Both the position numbers and the translations under genes were made by a program. Shown piece by piece: positions 17,796 through 26,752 of a stretch of 64,000 nucleotides of DNA. Position 1 is the first letter of the stretch. Each line of letters opens with the position of its first letter. Below the pieces are notes generated by a model. It had not been told where the DNA came from, made no database searches, and saw only the letters and a program-made list of their open reading frames with translations. This DNA is from an uncultured Desulfovibrio sp. Its GTDB lineage: Bacteria; Desulfobacterota; Desulfovibrionia; Desulfovibrionales; Desulfovibrionaceae. The DNA lies in the NCBI GenBank assembly GCA_900553065.1, contig USBZ01000003.1:11623-75622 (forward strand), in the 5' to 3' direction.

Positions 17796-19664
17796 ATGAA
17801 AATCGGTAAACTGTGCCGCCTTCCTCTTGCAGGAATGGCGGTGCTGCTCATTCTTTCCGGCTGCGGCAGGCAGCAGACGGTGGAGGCCCCCGAACTGCTT
17901 TCCGCCGAAGCACGTCAGGAAGCCGTGGATCTGGGAACGCTTTCCTCGCTCACTTCGGCGGAGAAAAAGGCTTATTCCAACACGGCGAATCTGGACAGAA
18001 ATCTGAGTCCTGCCATGGAGCGTCAGGTACGCTACCATTTCATGAAATATTCGCGGGAGCGGCGGGGATCCATGGAGAATTTTCTCCGCAACAGCATTCC
18101 CTACCTGAACTACACGAAAAGCGTGTTCCGCATGCGCGGTCTGCCGGAAGATCTCGCCTATCTTGCCTATCTGGAAAGCGGCTACAATCCGCTGGCCGTG
18201 TCCCCGTCCAACGCCGTGGGCATGTGGCAGTTCATTTCCTCCACGGGCAAGGCCTACGGCCTGCGTCAGGACTGGTGGGTGGATGAACGAAGGGATCCCT
18301 ATCGCTCCACTGAAGCCGCGGCCACCTATCTTGCCCGTCTTTACGACATCTTCCACGACTGGCATCTTGCCGTGGCCTCCTACAACGGCGGCGAAGGCAA
18401 GATCGGTCGCGCCAAGCAGGCGACGGGGGCGAGAAGTCTGCATGAAATCATTCAGAAGAACAACACCCTCGACGACAAGCTCCAGCTGCGCGAGGAAACG
18501 GCCCTCTATGTGCCGCGTTTCCTGGCCATTTCCAAAATCATGCGCAATGCCGAAACGCTGGGCATCAAGCCCTCCGCGCCGGATGCCGATCATCCCGTGC
18601 TGGTTCCCGTTTCCGAGGTGACGGCAAAATCCGCCACCGACCTTGCGGAGCTGGCCCGCCGTCTCGGCATGGGCTGGAAGGAATTTCAGGCCTACAATCC
18701 GCATTTTCTCCGTTCCATTTCTCCCGCTGGTCGCACCAGCGTGGTCTATGTGCCCAAGAACAAGGAAGCGCTGGCAAGGCAGCTTCTCAAAGGTACGCTT
18801 TCCGGTGCCGGATGGCGCTACTACAAGGTTGTCCGCGGCGATACCCTCGCCAAGGTGAGCTCCCGTACCGGTGTGCCCGCTTCCATCATCGGTCAGCTCA
18901 ATCCCGGCAAGCTGAAGATCGGGCAGCAGCTCAGGATTCCGCAGAACGGCAGGTCCATTCCCGACGTCATTCCTGCCGCGCCCGTGCGCAACACGATGAT
19001 CGCCTCATCTTCCAAATCGAAGACGACCGATCATGCCTCCAGCGCCGTGGCCGAGCTTCGCAGCGCCCGTTCCGTGCCTTCCACCTACAAGGTGAAGAGC
19101 GGCGATACGCTTTCGGCCATCGCCCGTCGATACGGCGTGGACCTTGATGATATCTACGCCGCCAACGGCGGAGCCTCCAAGCTCTCCACGCTTCGTGTGG
19201 GACAGGTGATCCGGCTCTCCGCTCCGGCAACGGCCGTGGCGCAGAAATCCACGAAGAGTACGGTCAAAAGTTCCGGCCGGAGCCTTGCTTCGCACACGGT
19301 GAAGTCCGGGGAAACGGCGTATGCCATTTCCCGCAGGTACGGCATCTCCTTTGACGAGCTTTGCGCCGTCAACGGCGGCAAGGATGCGCTCAATCGTCTT
19401 TCCCCCGGTCAGGTGCTGAAGATTCCTTCCGGAGGCACGGCCGTGGCGCAGAGCAGCAAGAGCAGCGCCAAGTCTTCCTCTGCCGCCGCTGCCTCCCGCA
19501 GTACGGCCCAGGTGGCGGAATACAGCGTGCAGAGCGGCGAGACGCTCTGGAGCATTTCCCGCAAGTTCAATATGAAGCCCATGGAACTTCTGGCGCTCAA
19601 CGGCATGGATCAGTCCACCCGCGTCAAGGTGGGCGATACCGTCAAGGTCATTCGGAACAACTAA
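17796..19664 (+). CDS. Membrane-bound lytic transglycosylase with four LysM domains (MltD-like)
   Basis: The protein has 622 residues. It begins with a lipoprotein signal (lipobox LSGC, Cys near residue 24), so it is probably anchored in the outer membrane. The SLT domain spans about 80-230 with catalytic Glu in YLESGYNPLAVS and the GMWQF block. Four LysM repeats follow, at roughly 345-385, 430-475, 495-545 and 570-620 (YKVVRGDTL, YKVKSGDTL, HTVKSGETA, YSVQSGETL), joined by Ser/Ala/Lys-rich linkers. It cleaves peptidoglycan glycan strands, LysM tethering it to the wall. ftsY follows after 10 bases. Confidence 0.93.
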   Translation: MKIGKLCRLPLAGMAVLLILSGCGRQQTVEAPELLSAEARQEAVDLGTLSSLTSAEKKAYSNTANLDRNLSPAMERQVRYHFMKYSRERRGSMENFLRNSIPYLNYTKSVFRMRGLPEDLAYLAYLESGYNPLAVSPSNAVGMWQFISSTGKAYGLRQDWWVDERRDPYRSTEAAATYLARLYDIFHDWHLAVASYNGGEGKIGRAKQATGARSLHEIIQKNNTLDDKLQLREETALYVPRFLAISKIMRNAETLGIKPSAPDADHPVLVPVSEVTAKSATDLAELARRLGMGWKEFQAYNPHFLRSISPAGRTSVVYVPKNKEALARQLLKGTLSGAGWRYYKVVRGDTLAKVSSRTGVPASIIGQLNPGKLKIGQQLRIPQNGRSIPDVIPAAPVRNTMIASSSKSKTTDHASSAVAELRSARSVPSTYKVKSGDTLSAIARRYGVDLDDIYAANGGASKLSTLRVGQVIRLSAPATAVAQKSTKSTVKSSGRSLASHTVKSGETAYAISRRYGISFDELCAVNGGKDALNRLSPGQVLKIPSGGTAVAQSSKSSAKSSSAAAASRSTAQVAEYSVQSGETLWSISRKFNMKPMELLALNGMDQSTRVKVGDTVKVIRNN

Positions 19665-19674
19665 GAGGTGAGTC

Positions 19675-21378
19675 ATGGGTTTTTTCTCCGCCGTTAAAAA
19701 ATTCTTCTCCGGAGGCAGCCAGCCTGCGGAAGAGGTGAAGAAGCCGGTCGACTCCGGCGAAAACGCTCCGGAAAGCTCCGAAGCTCCGGCTCCCGAAGCG
19801 GAAGAGACCGCTGCAGACGACAAAGAGCCGGAAGAGGGCGCTGCGCTCGAAGTCTCCGTTGAGCAGGAGACCGAAGAGACCGGCCGCGACGAGACTTCCG
19901 AAGAAGCGCTGAGCAGCGAAGCGGAAGACGCGGCTGCTCCCACGGCTGAAGACGTTGAAACGGAGCGTGAAGAGGCTCCTGCCGACGATGCGCCCGTGTC
20001 CGCCGAGCCCGAAGAAGAGATCATCGAACTCGAAGTGGTGACTGCCGAGCCCGAAGCTGTAGTCACCGAGCCTGAAGTCGTAGTCACCGAGCCCGAAGCC
20101 GTGGCCGAGCCTCAGGCGGAAGTCGTCCATGAAGAGCCCGCGGCTCCGCAGTCCGCGACGTCTGCCTTCAGCGAAGAGGAAGAGGCGCTGGCTCTGGCGC
20201 TCAGACAGGCTGAGCCCCGTCTTTCCGCCTGGCTGAACATTGTTCTGGACGGCGTGGAAGAGGCGGATGATCTTCTCTGGTCCCGTTTATCCTTCCTGCT
20301 GCGCGCTCTGGAAACGCCGGAAGATGAAGCCCGCCTGTTCCTGGATGACTTCCGGGGCTGGCTCGACCGCATGGATTATCACTGGCTGGAGGATTTCCGC
20401 TCGGAACTGCAGTATCGTCTGGCACTGGCCCTCGACATGGAGGACGAAGAAGACGAACGCGACCGGCTTTTCTCCAAGCTGCAGACCGGTCTGGCCCGCA
20501 CCCGTGCCCGCTTCGGGCAGGGACTGGCTGCTCTTATGGCGGGACACACCGAACTCGACCAGAACTTCTGGGACGAGATGGAAGAGCTGTTCATCATGGC
20601 CGACATGGGGGCCGAGCCTTCGCTTGCGCTGGTGCGCCGTTTGAAGGAGCGCGCCCGTGAAGAGGGCGTGACTTCGCCCGACGGACTCATGCCGCTTCTG
20701 GAAGAGGAAGTGGAGGCCATTTTCAAGACTCCCCGACGCATTGCCGTGGTGAATCCGCCGGAAGTCATTCTTATGGTGGGCGTCAACGGCGTAGGCAAAA
20801 CGACCACCATTGCCAAGCTGGCATATCGCGCCCGCATGCAGGGCAAGAAAGTGCTTATTGCCGCCGCCGATACCTTCCGTGCCGCCGCTGTGGAACAGCT
20901 GGAAGTCTGGGCTGAGCGCATCGGTGCGGATTTCCACTCCAAGGGCATGGGCGCGGATCCCGCGGCTGTGGCCTTCGAGGCCATGGACATTGCCCTGCGC
21001 GGCGGTTATGACGTGCTGTTCATTGATACGGCCGGCCGTCTGCATACCAAGTCCAATCTGATGGACGAGCTGCACAAGATCCGCATGGTGGTGGAGCGCA
21101 AGCTTCCCGGCGCGCCGCACCGCACCATTCTCGTCATCGACGCCACCACGGGCCAGAACGCCCTGCAGCAGACGAAGATGTTCAAGGACACCAGCGGTGT
21201 GAACGAAATCATCCTGACCAAGCTCGACGGAACGGCCAAGGGCGGCGTGGCCCTTGCCGTGGCCAGCCAGTTCGAGCTGCCCATCACGTTCATCGGACTC
21301 GGAGAAAAGATGGAAGACCTGCGTCCCTTTGATCCGCATGACTTTGCCCGTGCCCTGCTCGGCAGAGAAGAGGCATAG
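19675..21378 (+). CDS. ftsY: Signal recognition particle receptor FtsY
   Basis: The protein has 567 residues and is the SRP receptor GTPase at the inner membrane. The C-terminal NG domain (from about residue 270) has GVNGVGKTTTIAKLA, DTFRAAAVEQL, DTAGRLHTKSNLM, TKLDGTAKGG and GLGEKMEDLRPF. The N-terminal 180 residues are a Glu/Ala/Pro-rich acidic A domain with short imperfect repeats (such as VVTEPE at 115-145). MGFFSAVKKFF at the very start is an amphipathic membrane-targeting helix. The start has GAGGTG upstream. The acidic domain makes this FtsY longer than the roughly 500-residue E. coli protein. Confidence 0.97.
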   Translation: MGFFSAVKKFFSGGSQPAEEVKKPVDSGENAPESSEAPAPEAEETAADDKEPEEGAALEVSVEQETEETGRDETSEEALSSEAEDAAAPTAEDVETEREEAPADDAPVSAEPEEEIIELEVVTAEPEAVVTEPEVVVTEPEAVAEPQAEVVHEEPAAPQSATSAFSEEEEALALALRQAEPRLSAWLNIVLDGVEEADDLLWSRLSFLLRALETPEDEARLFLDDFRGWLDRMDYHWLEDFRSELQYRLALALDMEDEEDERDRLFSKLQTGLARTRARFGQGLAALMAGHTELDQNFWDEMEELFIMADMGAEPSLALVRRLKERAREEGVTSPDGLMPLLEEEVEAIFKTPRRIAVVNPPEVILMVGVNGVGKTTTIAKLAYRARMQGKKVLIAAADTFRAAAVEQLEVWAERIGADFHSKGMGADPAAVAFEAMDIALRGGYDVLFIDTAGRLHTKSNLMDELHKIRMVVERKLPGAPHRTILVIDATTGQNALQQTKMFKDTSGVNEIILTKLDGTAKGGVALAVASQFELPITFIGLGEKMEDLRPFDPHDFARALLGREEA

Positions 21379-21412
21379 GGGACCGGATCGAAGAACCCGA
21401 CGGATCATAGAG

Positions 21413-21460
21413 AAAAAACGGCTGAGGCTCGCACATGCGGGGCTCAGCCGAATTTTTTTA
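21413..21460 (+). terminator. Terminator after ftsY
   Basis: CGGCTGAG (21419-21426) pairs with CTCAGCCG (21443-21450), followed by AATTTTTTT. A left AAAAAA run makes it potentially bidirectional. Confidence 0.8.
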
Positions 21461-22072
21461 ATTGCCTTTCGAGAAAGTTTTTTTCCTTCACCGGCGGAAC
21501 GGAGAAGCGGCGCGGAAGAACGCGGAGAAATTTCAGGATTGGGGAAGATTTCTCCCGGTGGCGGAAGAGACGAGGCTGTTTCATTGAGGGGGAGGAGGGC
21601 AGTTCCGAAGGGGATTGGCCTCCTCCTGGGGTGAGAACGTCGCAGGTCGGGCGGGGCGGGGGAGGGACGGCATGAAGTTTCGCGCATAGGGAGGGCTGGT
21701 GGGGCTGCTTTTGGCTCTGCCCCGAAAGAGCGTTTTTTCCGGGCCTGCCGGTATCCGGCGGAGGGCGTCGCTTGTGAGGGCTATTCCCGTCTGGAGGGCC
21801 GCCAGCCATTCTTTCCTCAACCGCCGTTGTTTTCGCCGGAAAGTCTGCTCAATGCCGTCGCAGAACGCTCCGCCTGCCCTTCGTCATGCTCTTTTCATGT
21901 ATGGGCCGTTTTTGCCGCCGTACGGACCTGCAGCGCAGGCAAGGGATTTCTCCGGATTCCTCTTCATAATGGCGGGAAACGCTCGTCCGGGCCCCTCAGA
22001 AGGGCTTTTCTGAAAAACGGCCCAGCTCCTCCCCCATCCCCATTTTCCCCTCCGCACAAGATTCCGGACAAC

Positions 22073-22110
22073 AAAAAGCGGCGCTCTTCCCGGGAAGAAC
22101 GCCGCTTTTC
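22073..22110 (-). terminator. Terminator of the ABC transporter operon
   Basis: AAAAGCGGCG (22074-22083) pairs with CGCCGCTTTT (22100-22109), and the inner bases TCTTCCCGGGAAGA are also self-complementary. On the minus strand a T run follows. Confidence 0.85.
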
Positions 22111-22128
22111 TATGCGATGATGATCGGA

Positions 22129-22524
22129 CTATTTCGCCTTGAGCCAGAGCTCAGCCACGTTGACGTCCAGATCGTCGTCCAGATCGGCAATGCTGAACTG
22201 AATGGTACGGCTTTCGATGGTGTTGTCGTTTTCATCCAGAAGCTCGATGATCATGGTATGCCGTCTGCCCGTGGCATCGCCGGTACCGCTGTCGTCTTCC
22301 AGCAGGAAGACGGGGTCTCTGCCGTCGATGGAAACTTCCACGGCTTCCAGCGCAGGATATTCCTGACCGTCCTGTCCGGTGAAGGCGTAGTTGCCGAGGG
22401 ACAGCTTGTAGGTCTTGCCCTGCGTATAGCACCATACGCCGAGGAGGATGAGAAGCACCACGAGAACGCAGTTGACGAGCACATGCTTGATGATCACATG
22501 CCGGCGGCTGGGGAACTTGTTCAT
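22129..22524 (-). CDS. Small membrane-anchored protein (DUF6672-like) of the ABC operon
   Basis: The protein has 131 residues: a short Arg/Lys-rich start, one membrane helix at about 13-33, then an extracytoplasmic beta-rich acidic domain with no Cys after the helix. From memory it resembles DUF6672 proteins, which sit beside ABC importers of this type; the assignment is moderate. It overlaps the permease gene by 4 bases and has GGAGGT before its start, so it is made with the transporter. A role in complex assembly or substrate handling at the outer face of the membrane is inference. Confidence 0.65.
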   Translation of the reverse strand: MNKFPSRRHVIIKHVLVNCVLVVLLILLGVWCYTQGKTYKLSLGNYAFTGQDGQEYPALEAVEVSIDGRDPVFLLEDDSGTGDATGRRHTMIIELLDENDNTIESRTIQFSIADLDDDLDVNVAELWLKAK

Positions 22525-23633
22525 GCGGCACCTCCGGCTTCGCCGCGCAGCGCGGCGCGGGCGCGTTCCTTGTCGGCATGACGGCGCCAGGCGTGCAGCA
22601 CCAGAGCAAGGGAGATGATGGCGTAGCAGACGAACACGCGGAAGTATTCACCAATCTGGGCGTCGCCGACCAGATACTTGCCGGCCATGGGAGAAACCAC
22701 GAACATGAGGTGGAAGAGCAGAACGCCCGTGAACACGTTGAGAATGGAGGCACGGGCCACGGTGGCGCCGCCGACCAGCAGGGAGGCGATGGCGAACACG
22801 CCGGCCTGTTCATGGCTGTTGTAGGTGTTGAGGGTGCCGACGTTCTGCAGGAAGATGATCTGTCCGTAGGCGGCGAGCACGGTGGAGATGACGATGGAGA
22901 TGATGCGGGTACGCATGACGGGAATGCCCGCGGCGTGGGCCACGGAAAGATCCTGTCCGGTGGCTCTCATGTCCTGACCGAGCTTGGTGCGGCGGAACCA
23001 GATGATGAACACGCAGAACACGGCGATGAGCAGGAACGTGGCGAGCGGGATGTGAATGCCCATGATCTCGAGCTCGATGGCGTTGTCGAGCGTGCCGCGG
23101 ATGTTGTCGAGATTGGTCACGTTGCGGATGCCGTAGCCGCGGGAAAGCACGAGTTCGGGATTGACGATGGGCACGAGGCTTCCGAATCCGTAGAGCACGG
23201 CGAGCTGATAGACGCCGTTCATGAAGAAGCCGAGGATGTAGGAGGTGACCATTTCACGACCGCGGGCCTTGTTCAGCACCACGCCGCACATCCATCCGAA
23301 GAGAATGGCGAGGGGGGTGGCGATGAGCGCGGCAAGGGTCATGCCGTAAAGACCGGCCACGTTCCAGTCGCTGATGAAGATGAGACCGATCTGACCGGCC
23401 ATGGCGCCGAGCACCATGCCGAAGTTGAGTCCCATGCCGGCCATGATGGGGATGAGCAGCGAAAGAACGAGGAAGGAGTTTCTGGCGAGTCTGGTCAGCA
23501 TTTCCTGAATCAGATACTCGGCCGTGAACTGGGAATAGTAGATGCCGATGGCGCTCACTACCAGAAAGACGATGGGCACGGCATTGCGCATGCAGAAGAG
23601 TTTGACGGCATTGCCGCCGGACGTGGTTTTCAT
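22521..23633 (-). CDS. ABC transporter permease (RbsC/BPD_transp_2 family), second
   Basis: The protein has 370 residues and about eight to ten membrane helices. The block GLNFGMVLGAMAGQIGLIF near residue 65-85, the MVTSYILGFFMNG loop and the AGIPVMRTRIISIVISTVL segment (the ATPase-contact EAA-like loop) are typical of BPD_transp_2 permeases for sugars, nucleosides or autoinducer-like molecules. A charged Arg/Ala-rich tail ends the protein. Four-base overlaps with both neighbours show coupling. It probably pairs with the upstream permease as a heterodimer. Confidence 0.88.
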   Translation of the reverse strand: MKTTSGGNAVKLFCMRNAVPIVFLVVSAIGIYYSQFTAEYLIQEMLTRLARNSFLVLSLLIPIMAGMGLNFGMVLGAMAGQIGLIFISDWNVAGLYGMTLAALIATPLAILFGWMCGVVLNKARGREMVTSYILGFFMNGVYQLAVLYGFGSLVPIVNPELVLSRGYGIRNVTNLDNIRGTLDNAIELEIMGIHIPLATFLLIAVFCVFIIWFRRTKLGQDMRATGQDLSVAHAAGIPVMRTRIISIVISTVLAAYGQIIFLQNVGTLNTYNSHEQAGVFAIASLLVGGATVARASILNVFTGVLLFHLMFVVSPMAGKYLVGDAQIGEYFRVFVCYAIISLALVLHAWRRHADKERARAALRGEAGGAA

Positions 23634-24673
23634 GATCTCACCTTTGTCACACGGGTCAGGGCGTAGAGGATCATGCCGTTGGACACGATGATGCGGATAA
23701 CTTCGGACATATCGGTCTGCAGCATGCTGTTGATGACCGAGGGCGTCATGGTCAGGATGCCCTGGAAGAGGAACGTGCCTACGATGACGTTGATGATGGA
23801 GGCCTTTTTCACCGAGGCACCGCCGATGAGCAGGGCGGCGACGGCGGGGAAGGCCATCATGAACGGTCCCATGTACAGCTGGATGAAGCCGAAGCTCTGT
23901 TCATAGACGATGATGCCGAGGGCACCGAGCCAGGTGGAAAGAATGACCGACAGGGTGCGCATGCGGTTGATGTTCACGCCGCTCGCCCGGGCATATTCAG
24001 GATTGGAACCCACGGTGGTCATGGCGGTGCCGGTGCGGGTGCGCATGAAGATCCACATGAGACCGCACAGCAGCAGGAAGAAGAGGAACATGCCCGTGGG
24101 GAAGTAGAAGGTGTCGCCGAGGGTGAAGGCGCCGATGTCGCTGATGGCCTTCTGCCAGAATTCTTCCACGGAAACCGTGGTTCTGAGGCCCACGCCGGCG
24201 TAGCCCCAGACCATGTTGGAGCTGCTATAGGGCAGCACGAGCCACATGATGCACATGAAGGCCACGGAGGAGAAGCCCACATAGGTGGCGATCATCATTT
24301 CCTCGCCCTTGACCTTGTTGAGCAGAAGTCCGTAGCCCCAGCCGAGAATGACGGCGATGGGCGTGGCGATGAGCATGGCGGTGAACACGCCGGGAATGCC
24401 TTTGGCTTCGAGTTCGACGCTGGTGACGGCGCCGAGAAGACCGGCGATGATGCCGAGCGGCAGACCGAAGTTCAGGCCGCAGCCGGACTGCACCATGGGC
24501 ACCATGGCGAGCACGAGCACGCCGTTCATGCCGAAGCGCACGAGGGTGTCACTGAAGGCCGCGTCCACAGGCACGCCCACGAAGGGGGCCACGATGAACA
24601 GGACCAGCAGAAAGACCGCGATGAGTATGCGGGGCCATCCTGCTTCTTCTATGAATTTTTTTATGCGGTTCAT
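23630..24673 (-). CDS. ABC transporter permease (BPD_transp_2 family), first
   Basis: The protein has 347 residues and about ten membrane helices. GCGLNFGLPLGIIAGLLGAV, GEEMMIATYVGF and SGVNINRMRTLSVILSTWLGA match the same conserved blocks as the second permease, so the two are paralogs forming a heterodimeric channel in the inner membrane. GGAGG precedes the start, and 4-base overlaps join it to the ATPase and the second permease. Substrate not inferable. Confidence 0.88.
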   Translation of the reverse strand: MNRIKKFIEEAGWPRILIAVFLLVLFIVAPFVGVPVDAAFSDTLVRFGMNGVLVLAMVPMVQSGCGLNFGLPLGIIAGLLGAVTSVELEAKGIPGVFTAMLIATPIAVILGWGYGLLLNKVKGEEMMIATYVGFSSVAFMCIMWLVLPYSSSNMVWGYAGVGLRTTVSVEEFWQKAISDIGAFTLGDTFYFPTGMFLFFLLLCGLMWIFMRTRTGTAMTTVGSNPEYARASGVNINRMRTLSVILSTWLGALGIIVYEQSFGFIQLYMGPFMMAFPAVAALLIGGASVKKASIINVIVGTFLFQGILTMTPSVINSMLQTDMSEVIRIIVSNGMILYALTRVTKVRS

Positions 24674-26307
24674 GCGATTGCCGCCTCCGTTCCGTTGGTA
24701 TTGTCAGTCGCGGCCCTTTCGGCTTCGGCGGAACCGGCGCCCATGAGCAGGTAGCCGAAGGCCTCGGAAGGCGTGCTTGCGGGCAGAATGCCGGCCACGG
24801 CGCCCTTGTCGATGATGGCGATGCGGTCACAGACGGAGCGAAGTTCCTCAAGTTCGGAGGAAATGACCACGACGGTCATGCCGTGTTCGCGGTTGTACCG
24901 CTTGAGGGTATCGAGCACGACCTTCTTGGCGCCCACGTCGATGCCTCGGGTCGGTTCGGCCACGAAGAGCAGCTTGGGTCTGGTTTCAAAGGCCTTGGCA
25001 AGGCAGACTTTCTGCTGATTGCCGCCGGAAAGCTCCTGAACGAGCTGCTTTTCGCTCGTGCACTTGATTTCCAGATCGTGAATGTATTTGCGGGCGCATT
25101 CGGCGATGGCCTGTTCGTCGCGGATTTTCAGGGGGCCGAAGTTGCGCAGGAAGCGTCCCTGCATCTGCAGGGAGGTGAAGATGATGTTCCAGGCGATGGA
25201 CTCTTCCAGAAGCAGGCCCACGCCGCGGCGGTCTTCGGAAACGGCGGAAATGCCGAGAGAGAGGGGCGAGGTGGGGTTGTTGAGTTCCACGTTCTTGCCG
25301 TGGAAGGTCACCTTTCCTCCCGAGGGATGCAGACCCATGATGCCGTTGGCGATGCCGAGCTTGCCCTGACCGGCCATGCCGCCGATGCCGAGAATTTCGC
25401 CTTCATACACGGTGAGGTTGACGTTGCGCACCGTTTCACCGGGCATGTCCACCCACAGATGTTCGATCTGCATGGCCACTTCTTCGGAGGATCCGCGCTT
25501 TTCTTCGGAACCTTCGGGGCGGTCGATCTTGCGGCCGACCATGGCGCTCGCGATCTGGCGTACGCTGGTTTCCGCAGGCGTGGTCTGAAGAACGACTTCG
25601 CCGTCGCGCAGGATGACGATGTCGTCGCAGACGCTCATGACTTCCTGCAGACGATGGGAAATGAAAATGATGGAAATGCCCTGTGCGGCCAGACGGCGCA
25701 TGGAATCGAGCAGAATGTCGGCCTCGCTTTCGGTGAGCACGGCGGTGGGTTCGTCGAGCACGAGAAGGCGGGTTCCCTTCTTGTCGATTTCGCGGGCGAT
25801 TTCGGTGAACTGCTTGTAGCCGACGGGCAGTTCGGAAATGGGAGTGGAGCTGTCGAGTTCGATGTTGAGGCGGGAAATGGCCTCATCGGCTCTCTGCGAC
25901 ATGGACTGTCTGTCCAGGGTGGTCAGACGGTCGCCGAAGGCTTCCACAAGAGGGTTGTACACCAGGGTTTCGCGGTTGAGCACGATGTTTTCCGCGACGG
26001 TGAAGCCGGGTATGAGGGAAAATTCCTGATGCACCATGCCTATGCCCGCCTTGAGGGCGTCCATAGGACTGCGGAATTTGACTTCCTTACCGTCGATCAG
26101 GATTTTTCCTTCATATCCGCCGGTTTCCTGGATGACGCGCATGCCGAAGAGAATGTTCATGAGGGTGGATTTGCCCGCCCCGTTCTCGCCGACAAGGCCG
26201 AGTATGCGGCCTTTGCCCAGCGTGAAATTGACATTCTTCAGCACCCGGTTGGAGAAGTATGCCTTGCCGACACCTTCTACGCGAAGCAATGGATCTTCTG
26301 CGCCCAT
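24670..26307 (-). CDS. ABC transporter ATP-binding protein, fused double NBD
   Basis: The protein has 545 residues with two tandem nucleotide-binding domains, as in RbsA/MglA. NBD1 has Walker A GENGAGKST (about 37-45), and LLVLDEPTAVLTE (Walker B). NBD2 (from about 265) has a degenerate Walker A (GMAGQGKLG) but a good signature LSGGNQQKV and a Walker B-like FVAEPTRGIDVGAK, the pattern usual for this subfamily. It is cytoplasmic and energises the two permeases. It is 445 bases downstream of the binding-protein gene, with a hairpin between them. Confidence 0.92.
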   Translation of the reverse strand: MGAEDPLLRVEGVGKAYFSNRVLKNVNFTLGKGRILGLVGENGAGKSTLMNILFGMRVIQETGGYEGKILIDGKEVKFRSPMDALKAGIGMVHQEFSLIPGFTVAENIVLNRETLVYNPLVEAFGDRLTTLDRQSMSQRADEAISRLNIELDSSTPISELPVGYKQFTEIAREIDKKGTRLLVLDEPTAVLTESEADILLDSMRRLAAQGISIIFISHRLQEVMSVCDDIVILRDGEVVLQTTPAETSVRQIASAMVGRKIDRPEGSEEKRGSSEEVAMQIEHLWVDMPGETVRNVNLTVYEGEILGIGGMAGQGKLGIANGIMGLHPSGGKVTFHGKNVELNNPTSPLSLGISAVSEDRRGVGLLLEESIAWNIIFTSLQMQGRFLRNFGPLKIRDEQAIAECARKYIHDLEIKCTSEKQLVQELSGGNQQKVCLAKAFETRPKLLFVAEPTRGIDVGAKKVVLDTLKRYNREHGMTVVVISSELEELRSVCDRIAIIDKGAVAGILPASTPSEAFGYLLMGAGSAEAERAATDNTNGTEAAIA

Positions 26308-26752
26308 GTGACCTCTTCATTTTGGAGCGTTGTATGTTGAAAGGATCCGTCAGCACCGGATACGGCATCAGACACGGGAACGATGCGTTCCGGGAGCTGT
26401 CCGTGCCGCGGGCCTGAGGCCGCGCAGCCCTTGAGATTTTCCGTCTGTGCGGAAAATGGCAGCGGCAGCAAGTGCCTGAGCTGCGGAATCTCGTCTCCGC
26501 GGGAAGTCAGGGGAAGATAAGGCGAAAATGCGGAGAGAGGAGGAAGGGCGTTTTCCGGAAAGAAAACGGAAAAGACAGCATAGCACAAAAAAGTCGAAAC
26601 GGCAAAAGCCGTTTTCATGGTAGGACGGCAGTGGGGAATGATGCCGTAACCCGTTGTGATCTCAGTTTATTTGTTTTGTTGGGGAGTGAAAGCGCGTTGC
26701 CGGGGCCTCTGTACGGCAGAGGGAAGGCCGGGCCTTCCCTCTGTCAGATACG
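26308..26752. other. Long gap inside the ABC operon
   Basis: This 445-base gap separates the binding-protein gene from the ATPase gene. It contains a strong hairpin (26717-26743) directly after the binding-protein stop. No gene is recognisable. An internal leftward promoter may exist, for example around the AT-rich stretch 26655-26690, but I could not define one. Confidence 0.5.
26717..26743 (-). terminator. Intercistronic hairpin after the binding-protein gene
   Basis: CAGAGGGAAGGCC (26717-26729) pairs with GGCCTTCCCTCTG (26731-26743), 11-13 bp. No T run follows on the minus strand, so it should stabilise the mRNA 3' end or attenuate rather than fully terminate. This is a common way to make more binding protein than transporter. 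Confidence 0.65.

Larger units (their letters stand above)
21379..22128. other. Long intergenic region between ftsY and ABC genes
   Basis: This 750-base gap has the ftsY terminator (21413-21460) and the terminator of the leftward ABC operon (22073-22110). Between them, about 600 bases (21461-22072) hold short open frames on both strands with no recognisable domain, signal or good ribosome binding site. I see no tRNA or repeat. It may be a gene remnant or hold an unrecognised small RNA. Confidence 0.5.
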
